Part shown: one piece after another, positions 32,993 to 41,961 of the stretch
How the letters are laid out: each line of letters starts with the position of its first letter
Position numbering within the stretch: the first letter of the stretch is position 1
DNA from: Sphingopyxis sp. YR583
GTDB lineage: Bacteria; Pseudomonadota; Alphaproteobacteria; Sphingomonadales; Sphingomonadaceae
Assembly (NCBI RefSeq): GCF_900108295.1
Contig: NZ_FNWK01000001.1
Span: 2,038,501-2,102,500 of the forward strand
Direction of reading: 5' to 3'
Length of the DNA: 64,000 bases
Notes under the pieces: generated by a model
What the model saw: the letters and a program-made list of their open reading frames with translations, nothing else
The model's database searches: none
What the model was told of the DNA's origin: nothing
Translations under genes and position numbers: made by a program

Positions 32993-35277
32993 AGCGGATG
33001 CGCCGACAGGGGCAGGCGGCGGATGCGGCGGCCGGTGGCGGCGAACATCGCATTGGCGATGGCGGGCGCGACGACCGGAACGCCGATTTCGCCAAGGCCG
33101 CCCGGGTCGCGGTCGCTGTCGATGAATTCCACGACGATCTGCGGCGTCTGCGACAGATCGGGCAGGCGGAGCTGGCCGAACTTGCGCGCGGTCGCGAGGC
33201 CGCCTTCATAATCGGTCGTGGCGCCGACCGAGGCGGCGAGGCCGAAGATCAACCCGCCCTCGATCTGCTGGCGCGCGATCGCCGGGTTCACGAGCCGGCC
33301 GGCGTCGACGACGGCGACCAATTGTTCGACCTGAAGTCCCTTTTCGGTCTGCCGCGCGGTCGCCATCAGCGCGATATGGCTGCCGCGCATCGAATGGCAG
33401 GCGAGGCCTTGCGCGGTGCCCGACAATCCGCCTTCCCAGCCGCCGAGGCTGGTCACGGTGAGCAGGCAGCGCGCGAGCAGCGGCGAATTGCCGAGCATCG
33501 CCATGCGATAGGACAGCGCATCGTTTCCGGCACGCGCCGCCATTTCATCGACGAAACATTCGGTAAAAAAGGCGGTGTAGCTGTCGGCATTGCCGCGCCA
33601 GCGTCCGGTGGGAAGGCCGATATCGGCGGGGCAATGATCGACCGCGCGGTGCGGGATAGCGTAGCCGCTCGCCGCGCCTTCGACCGCCATCGCATCGGTG
33701 CTGCCCGCCGCTGCGCGCTGCGCGACGTCGGCGGGTGCATGGTCGAACAGGCGCTGGCGAACCTCGTGATTCGTCGGCGGCACCGCGATGCGTGTCACCA
33801 GCGCGTCGATCCCGCCTGCGGCGTTGAGCGTGGCCGTCAATTTGGCGCGCGCGGGTGCGCGCGGCGGCAGGCGCATGATTTCCTCGGCACGCGACCAGGC
33901 GAGCTGGACCGGGCGCTTGACCTCGAGCGCGATGATCGCTGCCTGCACCGCGACATTGTGGTCGAGGCAGGCGTCGAACGATCCGCCCGCCATCATCGGG
34001 AACAGCGTGACACTGGCGGGCGCCAGCCCGGTCGCGCGCGCGATTGCGTCGCGGCACTGCGCCGGCGCTTGCGTCGCGGTCCAGACGCGCAGCCCGGCAC
34101 CGTCGGGCGCGGCAGTCGCTGTGCGCGTTTCAATGGGAGCATGGAGCGCTGGAGCGACGGCATATTCGGCTGCGACTTTCTGCCGCCCTTCCATTGCCGC
34201 CGCGACGTCGCCTTCGCTGACGATGCGATAACCGTCGTCCTTCAACGCCGATTTCAGCGCCTTGTCGATGCGGTCGGTCGAAATCGGCGTGCCTTCGGTC
34301 TCGAAGACAGGAGCAAAACGATCGAGCGCGCGGTTCGCCGCCCACCAGTTGCGCGCGACCGTCGCGACCCAGCGATCGTGGGTGACGACATGGAGCAGCC
34401 CGGATGAGGCCAGCCCCTGCTTGCGGTCGATCCCCTTCAGCCGCGTCGCGCCGAGCGGCCCTTGCCGGATCGCCGCAAACACCATGTCGGGCAGGCGGAT
34501 GTCGCCGGCGAAATTCGCCGACCCGTCGATTTTCGCCGGCAGGTCGAGCCGGGTCAGTTCCTTGCCGTAAAGCGGGTCCGAACTGCTCGATCGATAGAGG
34601 GGCTCGGCGGGCGGTTCGAGCAGCGCCGCTGCTGCTGCAACGTCACCGAAGCGCAGCCTTTTCTTGCCGTGGATGACAAAGCCGTCCTGTGTGTCGCATT
34701 CTTCCCAGTTGGCGTCCCAGCGGTCCGCGGCGGCCATCATCAGCAGCGCGCGCGCCTGCGCTGCCGCGGCGCGGCACGGCGCCTCGAACATCCGCACGGA
34801 AGAGCCGTTCGCGGTCAGCATCACCGCATGGCGCACCGCCCATTCGCGCCGCGCCCAGCTGCGCACGTCCGACACGAAATCGGGAACGCCCGATCGCGGG
34901 GTAAAGACCGCGCTGTCCTCGTCGACCAGCAACGTGTTCGTATAGAGCGGGTTGATCGGCGCGGTTTCGACGGCGATCGTGCGCCAGTCGGCGCCAAGCT
35001 CGTCGGCCATGATCTGCGGCAACAAGGTCGTAACGCCCTGACCCATTTCGCATTGCGGGACGATCGCGCTGATATGCCCGTCGTCGCCGATCTTCAGAAA
35101 GGCGTTGAAGATATGTTCGTCGGGCGCGGCGGTCAGGTTCGGGCGGTAATCGCGCGGCCACAGGCTCCACGCGATGGCGAGGCCGCCTGCCGCGGTCGCG
35201 CCGACCAGCAGCGAACGGCGGCTGACGTGCGGCAGGCGCGATTTGTTTTTACCAACCGTGTCGCGAATGCCCACCAT
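32989..35277 (-). CDS. Molybdopterin-dependent hydroxylase large subunit (isoquinoline 1-oxidoreductase beta-like), TAT-exported
   Basis: A 762-residue protein of the xanthine oxidase large-subunit superfamily, closest in layout to IorB/aldehyde oxidoreductase beta subunits. A twin-arginine signal is at the N-terminus ('VSRRSLLVGATAAGG', Arg20-Arg21). Molybdopterin-site segments include 'VPQCEMGQGVTTLLPQIMAD', 'MMAGGSFDACLDHNVAVQAA' and 'GLGEIGVPVVAPAIANAMFA' with its conserved Gly-Glu. No [2Fe-2S] small subunit or cytochrome c subunit is adjacent, which is unusual. It overlaps hemH by four bases. The substrate is not known. Confidence 0.87.
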   Translation of the reverse strand: MVGIRDTVGKNKSRLPHVSRRSLLVGATAAGGLAIAWSLWPRDYRPNLTAAPDEHIFNAFLKIGDDGHISAIVPQCEMGQGVTTLLPQIMADELGADWRTIAVETAPINPLYTNTLLVDEDSAVFTPRSGVPDFVSDVRSWARREWAVRHAVMLTANGSSVRMFEAPCRAAAAQARALLMMAAADRWDANWEECDTQDGFVIHGKKRLRFGDVAAAAALLEPPAEPLYRSSSSDPLYGKELTRLDLPAKIDGSANFAGDIRLPDMVFAAIRQGPLGATRLKGIDRKQGLASSGLLHVVTHDRWVATVARNWWAANRALDRFAPVFETEGTPISTDRIDKALKSALKDDGYRIVSEGDVAAAMEGRQKVAAEYAVAPALHAPIETRTATAAPDGAGLRVWTATQAPAQCRDAIARATGLAPASVTLFPMMAGGSFDACLDHNVAVQAAIIALEVKRPVQLAWSRAEEIMRLPPRAPARAKLTATLNAAGGIDALVTRIAVPPTNHEVRQRLFDHAPADVAQRAAAGSTDAMAVEGAASGYAIPHRAVDHCPADIGLPTGRWRGNADSYTAFFTECFVDEMAARAGNDALSYRMAMLGNSPLLARCLLTVTSLGGWEGGLSGTAQGLACHSMRGSHIALMATARQTEKGLQVEQLVAVVDAGRLVNPAIARQQIEGGLIFGLAASVGATTDYEGGLATARKFGQLRLPDLSQTPQIVVEFIDSDRDPGGLGEIGVPVVAPAIANAMFAATGRRIRRLPLSAHPL

Positions 35278-35351
35278 GCCCGCTGCTGATAGTCAGGGGC
35301 GCGAATCGGCGCAAAGAAAATCGCGCTTTCGCGGGCGGCCCGTTCCGGCCG

Positions 35352-36065
35352 CTATTTTCCCGAGAGTGCGAAGTCGACGCGCACCGAAACCTGTGATTCG
35401 CTGACCCCCGGATTGAAAGGCGGCGCGGCGGCCTGCGGTGCGGCCTGGTTCGCTGCGGCGTCCATCTCGTAATAGGGCATCGGTGCGCCGCCGTCGCCGC
35501 CATCGCGGATCGTCAGCACACGATCGATTTTCAGGCCGGCCGCGCCCGCATAGGCATCGGCGCGGGCGCGCGCGGCGCGATAGGCGGCGGCATAGGCCGA
35601 TTTGGTCGCCGCCTCCTGATCGGACACGCGCAATGTCGGTCCCGACAGGACATTGGCACCCGCTTGCGTCGTCGCGGCGACGGCCTCGCCGGCCCGGTCG
35701 ACCGCGCGCATCCGCACCTCGACCTGATTGACTGCCTCGAACTTGCCCTTGTTCGCTCCCCAGTCGATCCGGTTCACGGTGAGCTGGCGCGTCTGGAGAT
35801 CCTTGCCCGCGACGCCAAAGGCTTTCAGCGCCTCGGTCACTTTGGTCATCGTTTCGTTGTTCCGCTGCGTCGCCGCTTCGGCGGATGCGGCGATCGTGCT
35901 CACGCCGGCGGTAAAGCGCGCTTCGTCGGGCCGCGTTTCCGACCGGCCGGTCGCCGAAACCGAGAGCAGGGTTTCATCATGCCCGACGCCGCGTGGGTCA
36001 GGTGCCTTTTCGCTGCACGCGCCGAGCGCGAGCAGGGGGATCAGCATAAGGGTCTGGGTGCGCAT
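35352..36065 (-). CDS. SIMPL-domain (DUF541) lipoprotein
   Basis: A 237-residue protein from ATG 36065, with GGGAG upstream. The signal ends in the lipobox 'LIPLLALGACSEK', so it is likely anchored to a membrane. The rest is a SIMPL/DUF541 domain: 'LLSVSATGRSETRPDEARFT', 'ETMTKVTEALKAFGVAGKDL' and 'AARARADAYAGAAGLKIDRV'. Related proteins such as BP26/OMP28 form periplasmic channel-like assemblies; no defined function applies. A GC-rich hairpin (35335-35352) sits at its stop. Confidence 0.83.
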   Translation of the reverse strand: MRTQTLMLIPLLALGACSEKAPDPRGVGHDETLLSVSATGRSETRPDEARFTAGVSTIAASAEAATQRNNETMTKVTEALKAFGVAGKDLQTRQLTVNRIDWGANKGKFEAVNQVEVRMRAVDRAGEAVAATTQAGANVLSGPTLRVSDQEAATKSAYAAAYRAARARADAYAGAAGLKIDRVLTIRDGGDGGAPMPYYEMDAAANQAAPQAAAPPFNPGVSESQVSVRVDFALSGK

Positions 36066-36115
36066 CGATTTTCTCCCGTCATCGCTGTCCAGCGTATGAC
36101 GCGCGAAGCGGTTCC

Positions 36116-36712
36116 CTACCAGCCCCACGGCGCGGGCGGCGGCGCCACCGGCTTGGCATAATCGAACGCGACGCGGAAATGCCGCCCCTTGCGGTCCAGC
36201 CCATAGGTGAAACCCGCTTCGGTGGTTTCGATCGACCAGATATTGGTGGTCGAAACGCCGCGACCGGTGCGTTCGAACATTGCGATCGATTCGGCATCGA
36301 CGGGAAAGCTCTGGCGCGTCGCGCTGCCGCTGTCCGCCGTATCGCCGCCATAGAGGGTGACTTCGTCGTGCGTGCCGTCGGCGTGGCGGTGATCATGCTT
36401 CAGGCGCAGTCCCGCCGCCGTCCGGCTGACGATCCACGTCCGCGAACGGTCCCAGCCACCGTCTGCGGCCAGCCCCTCGATGTGGAAGGGGATTTCGATC
36501 CGGTCGGCGGTGCAATGGCGGATGTGCATCACCATCGCCTTGCCGCGCATATCGGCGTCGGCGTCCTGATCGCTGGCAAGCTGTCCGGCGTAGGCCTGGC
36601 CGCAGCGCGCCGCGAGGGCATCGAAAAATGCGTCTTGCGGATTTGCCGTCGCCGCCGTGGTGGCGCAGCCCGCAAGCGCGGTCGCGGCCAGCAGCGAGAG
36701 CGCGGCCTTCAT
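36116..36712 (-). CDS. Putative lipoprotein, unknown function
   Basis: A 198-residue protein from ATG 36712, overlapping the stop of the CoA-binding gene in ATGA. The N-terminus has a lipobox, 'LLAATALAGCATT'. The body contains 'GQAYAGQLASDQDADADMRG', 'GGWDRSRTWIVSRTAAGLRL' and 'LKHDHRHADGTHDEVTLYGG', a pattern I associate with uncharacterised sphingomonad lipoproteins. It ends 50 bases before the SIMPL gene start on the same strand. No function can be assigned. Confidence 0.7.
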   Translation of the reverse strand: MKAALSLLAATALAGCATTAATANPQDAFFDALAARCGQAYAGQLASDQDADADMRGKAMVMHIRHCTADRIEIPFHIEGLAADGGWDRSRTWIVSRTAAGLRLKHDHRHADGTHDEVTLYGGDTADSGSATRQSFPVDAESIAMFERTGRGVSTTNIWSIETTEAGFTYGLDRKGRHFRVAFDYAKPVAPPPAPWGW

Positions 36713-37134
36713 TTGAGCAGGCCGAGGCGCGGCACTTCGATCTTGGGGCAACGGTCCATGACGACGGTCAGTCCCGCGGTCTCCGCGCGTTTCGCCGCGG
36801 CCTCGTCGACCACGCCGATCTGCATCCATACGGCTTTGGCACCATGAACAATCGCTTCGTCGACCGCGGCGCCGGCATCGGCGCTGTTGCGAAAGATATC
36901 GACGAGTTCAGCAGGGGGTTCGACGTCGGCAAGCGTCGCGACGACCGGCGCGCCGTGGATCGTCTTGCCGGCATGCCCCGGATTGACCGCGATCACGTCA
37001 TGGCCCTGATTTACGAGGAAGGCGAGCACGCCGTTCGAGGGGCGCGCAGGGTTGGGCGATGCGCCGACCACCGCGATGCGGCGTTTCTGCCCCAGAAGTT
37101 CACGGATTTCGCCTTCGTCGTTGATCGCCATCAT
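36709..37134 (-). CDS. CoA-binding domain protein (YccU-like)
   Basis: A 141-residue protein of the CoA_binding_2 family, a stand-alone Rossmann domain related to the N-terminus of succinyl-CoA synthetase alpha. Motifs are 'RRIAVVGASPNPARPSNGVL', 'AVNPGHAGKTIHGAPVVATL' and 'KAVWMQIGVVDEAAAKRAET'. Start is ATG 37134 or the next codon; the first overlaps the mrp stop. It lies between mrp and the small lipoprotein gene with overlaps at both ends. Ligand and role are unknown. Confidence 0.82.
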   Translation of the reverse strand: MMAINDEGEIRELLGQKRRIAVVGASPNPARPSNGVLAFLVNQGHDVIAVNPGHAGKTIHGAPVVATLADVEPPAELVDIFRNSADAGAAVDEAIVHGAKAVWMQIGVVDEAAAKRAETAGLTVVMDRCPKIEVPRLGLLK

Positions 37135-38120
37135 TTGCCCTTTCGTGCCTGCAGCCACGCGGCCACTTTCGCCGCTATCGCGTGGAATGGTTCGCCGGCG
37201 GGATCGGTTCCCGCCGCGGGCGGCACGCCGCCGTCGCTCGCGAGGCGGATGCCCATCGACAGCGGAACGCGGCCGAGGAAATCGAGGCCCATCGTGCCCG
37301 CTGCGGCCTCAGCGCCGCCACTGCCGAACGGGTCGCTGACCTCGCCGCAATGCGGACAGGCATATCCCGCCATATTCTCGACGAGCCCGATGATCGGCAC
37401 ATCGGCCTGTTCGAACAGGCTGACCGCGCGCGTCGCGTCCATCAGCGCGAGATCCTGCGGGGTCGACACGATGACCGCGCCCGCGGGCTTGTGCTTCTGG
37501 ATCATCGTCAACTGGACGTCGCCGGTGCCCGGCGGCAGGTCGACGACGAGCGTGTCGATGTCGCCCCAGCTCGCGTCGACAAGTTGTTCGAGCGCCTTGC
37601 CCGCCATCGGCCCGCGCCAGGCGATCGCCTGTCCGGGCGCCGCGATCTGTCCGGTCGACAACATAGGAACGCCATAGGCGTTAGGGACGGGCGCGAGTTT
37701 GGACCCGCGCGCCTCGGGCTTCACGCCCTCGCTGTCCATCAGCCGGGGCTGCGAAGGCCCATAGATGTCGGCGTCGACCAGCCCCACCTTCACGCCAAGA
37801 CGCCGGAGCGCCACGGCAAGATTGGCGGCGAGGGTCGATTTGCCGACGCCCCCCTTGCCGCTGCCGACGGCGATGATCGTCATCGCCTTCTTCTCGGCAG
37901 TCATAGCGATGCGCACCTCGCGCACCCCCGTTTCGGCGAGCAGGCCGGCGCGCAGTTTATCCTCGAGCGGTTTGCGCGCTTCGGTCGCCAGCCCCGACAC
38001 ATCGAGGACGACCGCAAGCAGGCCCGAATCGTCGAGCAGTCGGAGCCCCGACGAGCGCCCCCCGCTCAGATCGGTGGCGATGGCGGTCAGGCGGGCGATA
38101 TCGGCGCTTTGTTCGGTCAT
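37131..38120 (-). CDS. apbC: Mrp/ApbC family iron-sulfur cluster carrier ATPase
   Basis: A 329-residue P-loop protein that carries Fe-S clusters to target enzymes. An N-terminal MIP18-like domain (about residues 1-75) precedes the deviant Walker A 'VGSGKGGVGKSTLAANLA' (about 85-96). 'LVDADIYGPSQPRLM' is the switch/Walker B region and the cluster-binding CxxC is in 'NMAGYACPHCGEVSDPFGS'. It heads a three-gene overlapping unit with the CoA-binding and lipoprotein genes and is divergent from hflK. Fe-S support for the molybdenum hydroxylase nearby is possible but unproven. Confidence 0.93.
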   Translation of the reverse strand: MTEQSADIARLTAIATDLSGGRSSGLRLLDDSGLLAVVLDVSGLATEARKPLEDKLRAGLLAETGVREVRIAMTAEKKAMTIIAVGSGKGGVGKSTLAANLAVALRRLGVKVGLVDADIYGPSQPRLMDSEGVKPEARGSKLAPVPNAYGVPMLSTGQIAAPGQAIAWRGPMAGKALEQLVDASWGDIDTLVVDLPPGTGDVQLTMIQKHKPAGAVIVSTPQDLALMDATRAVSLFEQADVPIIGLVENMAGYACPHCGEVSDPFGSGGAEAAAGTMGLDFLGRVPLSMGIRLASDGGVPPAAGTDPAGEPFHAIAAKVAAWLQARKGK

Positions 38121-38211
38121 GTCCGCGGCAGATAGGCATGATTGGCCTGTTTGCCAGCCATTTTCGCGCGCACCCCCTGTTAATCGCGGACGCCGCCCCT
38201 ATAAAAGCAGG

Positions 38212-39363
38212 ATGAGCAACGAAAATGATGGAAGCATGGCTGGCCGCGGTCCGGGGGGATTGCGGCAATTTTTCGGGTCGATCACCCAGATGGCGAACAG
38301 CCCGTGGGGCAGCCCCGGCAAGGGAGACGACGACGGAAAGGGCGATAAGCGCCCCGGCCCGCGCAACCCTTGGGTGACGCCCGATCCCGTCGACCAGCGG
38401 CGCGGGCAAAAGCCCCGCGGCCCCTCGGCACTCGACGAATTGCTGCGCAAGGGGCGCGGCGGTTTCGGTGGCGGCGGCTCGGGCGGCGGCGGCCAGTTCA
38501 ATTTCGGCGATTCGGCGAAACTCTGGAAATGGGTCGTCCTTGCGCTCGTCGCGGCGTGGATCCTTTTCTCTTCCTTCCACATCGTCCCGCCCGAAAAAGA
38601 AGGCGTGATCACGCGTCTCGGCAGCTATTCGCGCACCGTCGGCCCCGGCGTGAAGCTGACCTGGCCGGCGCCGGTCGAGCGTATCCGGATGGAGGACGTC
38701 CGCGCGATCCGTACGATGGCGGTCGGCTCGCCGAATGCGACCGACGAGAATTTCGTGCTGACGCGCGACCAGAGCATCGTCGATCTCGCTTATGAGGTCC
38801 GCTGGTCGGTGCGTGATCCCGAACTCTTCTTCTTCCAGCTCGCCGATCCCGAAGGGACGATCCGCGAAGTCGCCGAAAGCGCGATGCGCGCGACGGTCGC
38901 GAACTTCGACCTCGTCCAGGCAATCGGCCCCGGCCGCGTCGAGATCGAGACGCAGGTCCAACAGCGCATGCAGGAACTGCTCAACCAGTATCGCGCCGGT
39001 GTAATGATTCAGGGCATCGCGATCCGTCAGGTCGATCCGCCGAGCCAGGTCGATGAGGCGTTCAAGGAAGTCACCGCGGCGCGGCAGGAACGCGAATCGG
39101 CGATCAACCTTGCGCGCGCCTATCAGCAGCAGGTGCTCGAGCGCGCGCGCGGCGACACGGCGGCGTTCGACAAGATTTACGAACAGTATAAGCTGGCGCC
39201 CGGCGTGACCCGCCAGCGCCTCTATTATGAAACGATGGAGACGGTATTGTCGAACGTCGACAAGACGATTGTCGAAGCGCGCGGGGTGACCCCCTATCTG
39301 CCGCTCAACGAAGTGCAGAAGCGGCTCAAGGCCCCCGAAGCGACCGCGAAGGGAGGCGAATGA
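38212..39363 (+). CDS. hflK: FtsH modulator subunit HflK
   Basis: A 383-residue SPFH/stomatin-family protein. A Gly/Arg-rich N-terminal cytoplasmic tail ('RKGRGGFGGGGSGGGGQFNF') precedes one transmembrane helix ('WKWVVLALVAAWILFSSFHI'). The SPFH domain follows with 'VPPEKEGVITRLGSYSRTVG' and a long helical C-terminus ('EVTAARQERESAINLARAYQ'). HflK and HflC assemble around FtsH and restrain its proteolysis. Start ATG 38212 has only a weak GCAGG. The stop overlaps the hflC start by four bases. Confidence 0.94.
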   Translation: MSNENDGSMAGRGPGGLRQFFGSITQMANSPWGSPGKGDDDGKGDKRPGPRNPWVTPDPVDQRRGQKPRGPSALDELLRKGRGGFGGGGSGGGGQFNFGDSAKLWKWVVLALVAAWILFSSFHIVPPEKEGVITRLGSYSRTVGPGVKLTWPAPVERIRMEDVRAIRTMAVGSPNATDENFVLTRDQSIVDLAYEVRWSVRDPELFFFQLADPEGTIREVAESAMRATVANFDLVQAIGPGRVEIETQVQQRMQELLNQYRAGVMIQGIAIRQVDPPSQVDEAFKEVTAARQERESAINLARAYQQQVLERARGDTAAFDKIYEQYKLAPGVTRQRLYYETMETVLSNVDKTIVEARGVTPYLPLNEVQKRLKAPEATAKGGE

Positions 39364-40211
39364 TGAATTCGCTGTTCCAGAACCCGATGCGGCTGCTCTT
39401 CGGCGTCGTCGTGGTACTCGTCATCCTGTCGCAGTCGCTGGCAATCGTGCCCGAGGACAAGCAGGCGCTGATCCTGCGCTTCGGCGAGATCGAGCGGACA
39501 GTGAACCGCTACAAGCCGAATGAGGATTTCGGGCGCTCGGGCGCCGGCCTCGTGCTGCGCGTGCCGTTCACCGACGGCATCCAGTATATCGACAAGCGCA
39601 TCCTTGGTGTGAACATGGAGCGCCAGCAGGTGCTTTCGACCGACCAGCAGCGGCTGCAGGTCGACGCCTTCGCGCGCTTCCGCATCACCAACCCGGTGCG
39701 CATGTACACCGCGATCCGCACCGAGGATAAGTTGCAGGCGCAGCTTGCGACGATTCTCGGCTCGTCGCTGCGCAACGAGCTGGGCAAGCGCACCTTTGCG
39801 ACGCTGCTGTCGCCCGAACGCGGCGCGGTGATGGACAATATCCAGGTCGCGCTGAACCGCGAGGCGCAGAAATATGGCGCCGAGATCATCGACGTCCGGA
39901 TCAAGCGCGCCGACCTTCCCGAAGGCGCGACGCTCGAGGCGGCGTATAACCGCATGCGCACCGCGCGGCAGCAGGAAGCGATCTCGATCCGCGCCGAGGG
40001 GCAGAAGGAAGCGCAGATCATCCGTGGCGGCGCCGACGGTGAAGCCGCACGCATCTATGCCGCGAGCTTTGGCAAGGATCCCGAATTTTACGATTTCTAC
40101 CGCGCGATGCAGAGCTATCGTCAGACCTTCTTGGGCGAGAATAACCAGGGCGGGACGTCGATCATCATGTCGGCGGACAATGAATATCTGAAGCGTTTCC
40201 GCGGCAACTGA
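39360..40211 (+). CDS. hflC: FtsH modulator subunit HflC
   Basis: A 283-residue partner of HflK. One N-terminal transmembrane helix ('MRLLFGVVVVLVILSQSLAI') is followed by an SPFH domain containing 'VPEDKQALILRFGEIERTVN' and 'QQRLQVDAFARFRITNPVRM'. The C-terminal helices include 'YNRMRTARQQEAISIRAEGQ' and 'AARIYAASFGKDPEFYDFYR', diagnostic for HflC. It overlaps hflK and is followed after 139 bases by the Do-type protease gene, making a membrane quality-control block. Confidence 0.94.
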   Translation: MMNSLFQNPMRLLFGVVVVLVILSQSLAIVPEDKQALILRFGEIERTVNRYKPNEDFGRSGAGLVLRVPFTDGIQYIDKRILGVNMERQQVLSTDQQRLQVDAFARFRITNPVRMYTAIRTEDKLQAQLATILGSSLRNELGKRTFATLLSPERGAVMDNIQVALNREAQKYGAEIIDVRIKRADLPEGATLEAAYNRMRTARQQEAISIRAEGQKEAQIIRGGADGEAARIYAASFGKDPEFYDFYRAMQSYRQTFLGENNQGGTSIIMSADNEYLKRFRGN

Positions 40212-40259
40212 GGGGGCGACGACGGGCGAACGGTTTGATGAACAGATTGGGCAACTCCC

Positions 40260-40281
40260 GTTCATGTTCAATTGCCGTTCA
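40260..40281 (+). promoter_or_regulatory. Phased GTTCA direct repeats upstream of the Do-type protease gene
   Basis: GTTCA occurs at 40260-40264, 40266-40270 and 40277-40281. The last two are 11 bases apart, one helical turn, which is the spacing favoured by OmpR/PhoB-type response regulators. The element is about 70-90 bases before the protease start. Stress control of degP-type genes by such regulators is common, but no regulator is identified here. Confidence 0.3.
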
Positions 40282-40350
40282 GCCAATTCGCCGCAGACCG
40301 CCGCAGCCGGGGTAAGTTGAGTTTTTCGAGAACGAAGAGGATTACCGATC

Positions 40351-41844
40351 GTGCGTTATGTTTATGGCATCACTTCGGCCTTGCTGGCGGGTGGCACCGC
40401 GCTGGCGCTGGTCACCCAATCGCCCGTCGGCGCGCAGGTCGCGCAAAATGAGAAGAGCGAGATTGCCAAGGCCGTTCCGCGTGCGGGCGCGCCCGAAAGC
40501 TTCGCCGACCTCGTCGAGCAGCTGCAGCCGGCGGTGGTCAACATCTCGACCAAACAGGAAGTGACGCTCGGTGTCCGGCTGAACCCCTTCGCCGGGACGC
40601 GCGAGCCGATCACGCAGGAACAACAGGGCGGCGGATCGGGCTTCCTGATTTCGGCCGACGGCTACATCGTCACCAACAATCACGTCATTTCGGGCGGTCC
40701 GCGCGGTGAGGAAGTGAATCAGGTCACGGTCACGCTGACCAACCAGAAGGAATATAAGGCGACGATCGTCGGCCGCGACGTGGCCTCCGACCTTGCCCTT
40801 CTCAAGATCGACGCAAGCGGTCTCCCCTTCGTCAAATTCGCCGACAGCGGCACCGCGCGCGTGGGCGACTGGGTCGTCGCGATCGGCAATCCGCTGGGTC
40901 TCGGTTCGACCGTGACCGCAGGGATCATCTCGGCGGTGCAGCGCAATATCGGACAGGGCGGCGCCTATGACCGTTATATCCAGACCGATACCGCGATCAA
41001 CCGGGGCAACTCGGGCGGTCCGCTGTTCGACCTGCAGGGCAATGTCGTCGGCATCAACAATATGCTGATTTCGCCCGTCGGCGCGAACATCGGCGTGAAC
41101 TTCGCGATCCCCGCCGACGCGGCGATCCCGGTGATCAACGCGCTGCGCGCCGGTGAAAAGGTCCAGCGCGGCTATCTCGGCATCGGTATCGCGCCGGTCG
41201 ACGAGGATCTCGCGGCGGCACTCGGCCTGCCGAAGGACCGCGGCGAATTCATCCAGCGCGTCGAACCGGGACAGGCTGGCGAAAAGGCCGGCCTCAAGCG
41301 CGGCGACGTCGTGACCAAGGTCAACGGCAAGGATGTCACGCCGCAGCAGACGCTGTCCTACATCGTGTCGAATACCAAGCCGGGCACGCGCATCCCGCTC
41401 GAAGTCATTCGCGACGGCAAGACGATGACGATCCAGACCCTCGTCGGCACCCGTCCGCCCGAGGAAGAGCTGGCAGGCAGCAACTTCGACCCCGAAGCGG
41501 AGCAGAGCGAACCCGAAGATCCGACGGGCGCCGCCGACAAGGCGATCCAGAACGAACTCGGCCTTTCGGTTCAGGTGGTGACGCCCGATATCGCGCGTGC
41601 GGTCGGCGTCGATGCCGGGACCAAGGGGCTCGTGATCGGCGCGGCGTCGGCGAACAGCGATGCGGGCCGCAAGGGGCTGCGCCGCGGCGATGTGATCCTC
41701 AGCGTCAACCGCTCGCCGGTCGCGACGAGCGAGGCGCTTGCCAAGGCGGTTGCCGATGCGAAGAAGGCGGGCCGCGACGCGGTGCTGCTCGAAATCCTGC
41801 GGCGCGGCGGTCCGTCGGCCTTTATCGCGATTCGCGTGAAATAG
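40351..41844 (+). CDS. degP: Do-family periplasmic serine protease (DegP/DegQ/MucD-like)
   Basis: A 497-residue HtrA protease from GTG 40351, preceded by AAGAGG nine bases upstream. A signal peptide ends near 'LALVTQSPVGAQ'. The catalytic triad is His in 'YIVTNNHVISGG' (about 111), Asp in 'VASDLALLKID' (about 145) and Ser in 'NRGNSGGPLFD' (about 220). Two PDZ domains follow, with 'RGYLGIGIAPVDEDLAAALG' and 'SDAGRKGLRRGDVILSVN'. It degrades or refolds damaged envelope proteins. A terminator lies 25 bases after the stop. Confidence 0.93.
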   Translation: MRYVYGITSALLAGGTALALVTQSPVGAQVAQNEKSEIAKAVPRAGAPESFADLVEQLQPAVVNISTKQEVTLGVRLNPFAGTREPITQEQQGGGSGFLISADGYIVTNNHVISGGPRGEEVNQVTVTLTNQKEYKATIVGRDVASDLALLKIDASGLPFVKFADSGTARVGDWVVAIGNPLGLGSTVTAGIISAVQRNIGQGGAYDRYIQTDTAINRGNSGGPLFDLQGNVVGINNMLISPVGANIGVNFAIPADAAIPVINALRAGEKVQRGYLGIGIAPVDEDLAAALGLPKDRGEFIQRVEPGQAGEKAGLKRGDVVTKVNGKDVTPQQTLSYIVSNTKPGTRIPLEVIRDGKTMTIQTLVGTRPPEEELAGSNFDPEAEQSEPEDPTGAADKAIQNELGLSVQVVTPDIARAVGVDAGTKGLVIGAASANSDAGRKGLRRGDVILSVNRSPVATSEALAKAVADAKKAGRDAVLLEILRRGGPSAFIAIRVK

Positions 41845-41869
41845 GCTTCGGCTTTTACCGTATCAAACG

Positions 41870-41906
41870 GGGCGTCGTATCTTCGGGTCCGGCGCCCTTT
41901 TTGTTT
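41870..41906 (+). terminator. Intrinsic terminator after the Do-type protease gene
   Basis: GGGCGTCG (41870-41877) pairs with CGGCGCCC (41890-41897), eight pairs including one G-T wobble. TTTTTGTTT follows at once (41898-41906). It is placed 25 bases after the protease stop codon. Confidence 0.8.
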
Positions 41907-41961
41907 GCGCTGCCGCTGTCGTGTTCATATTATGTTCCCATAACGATGAGTCGGGAGAAAG

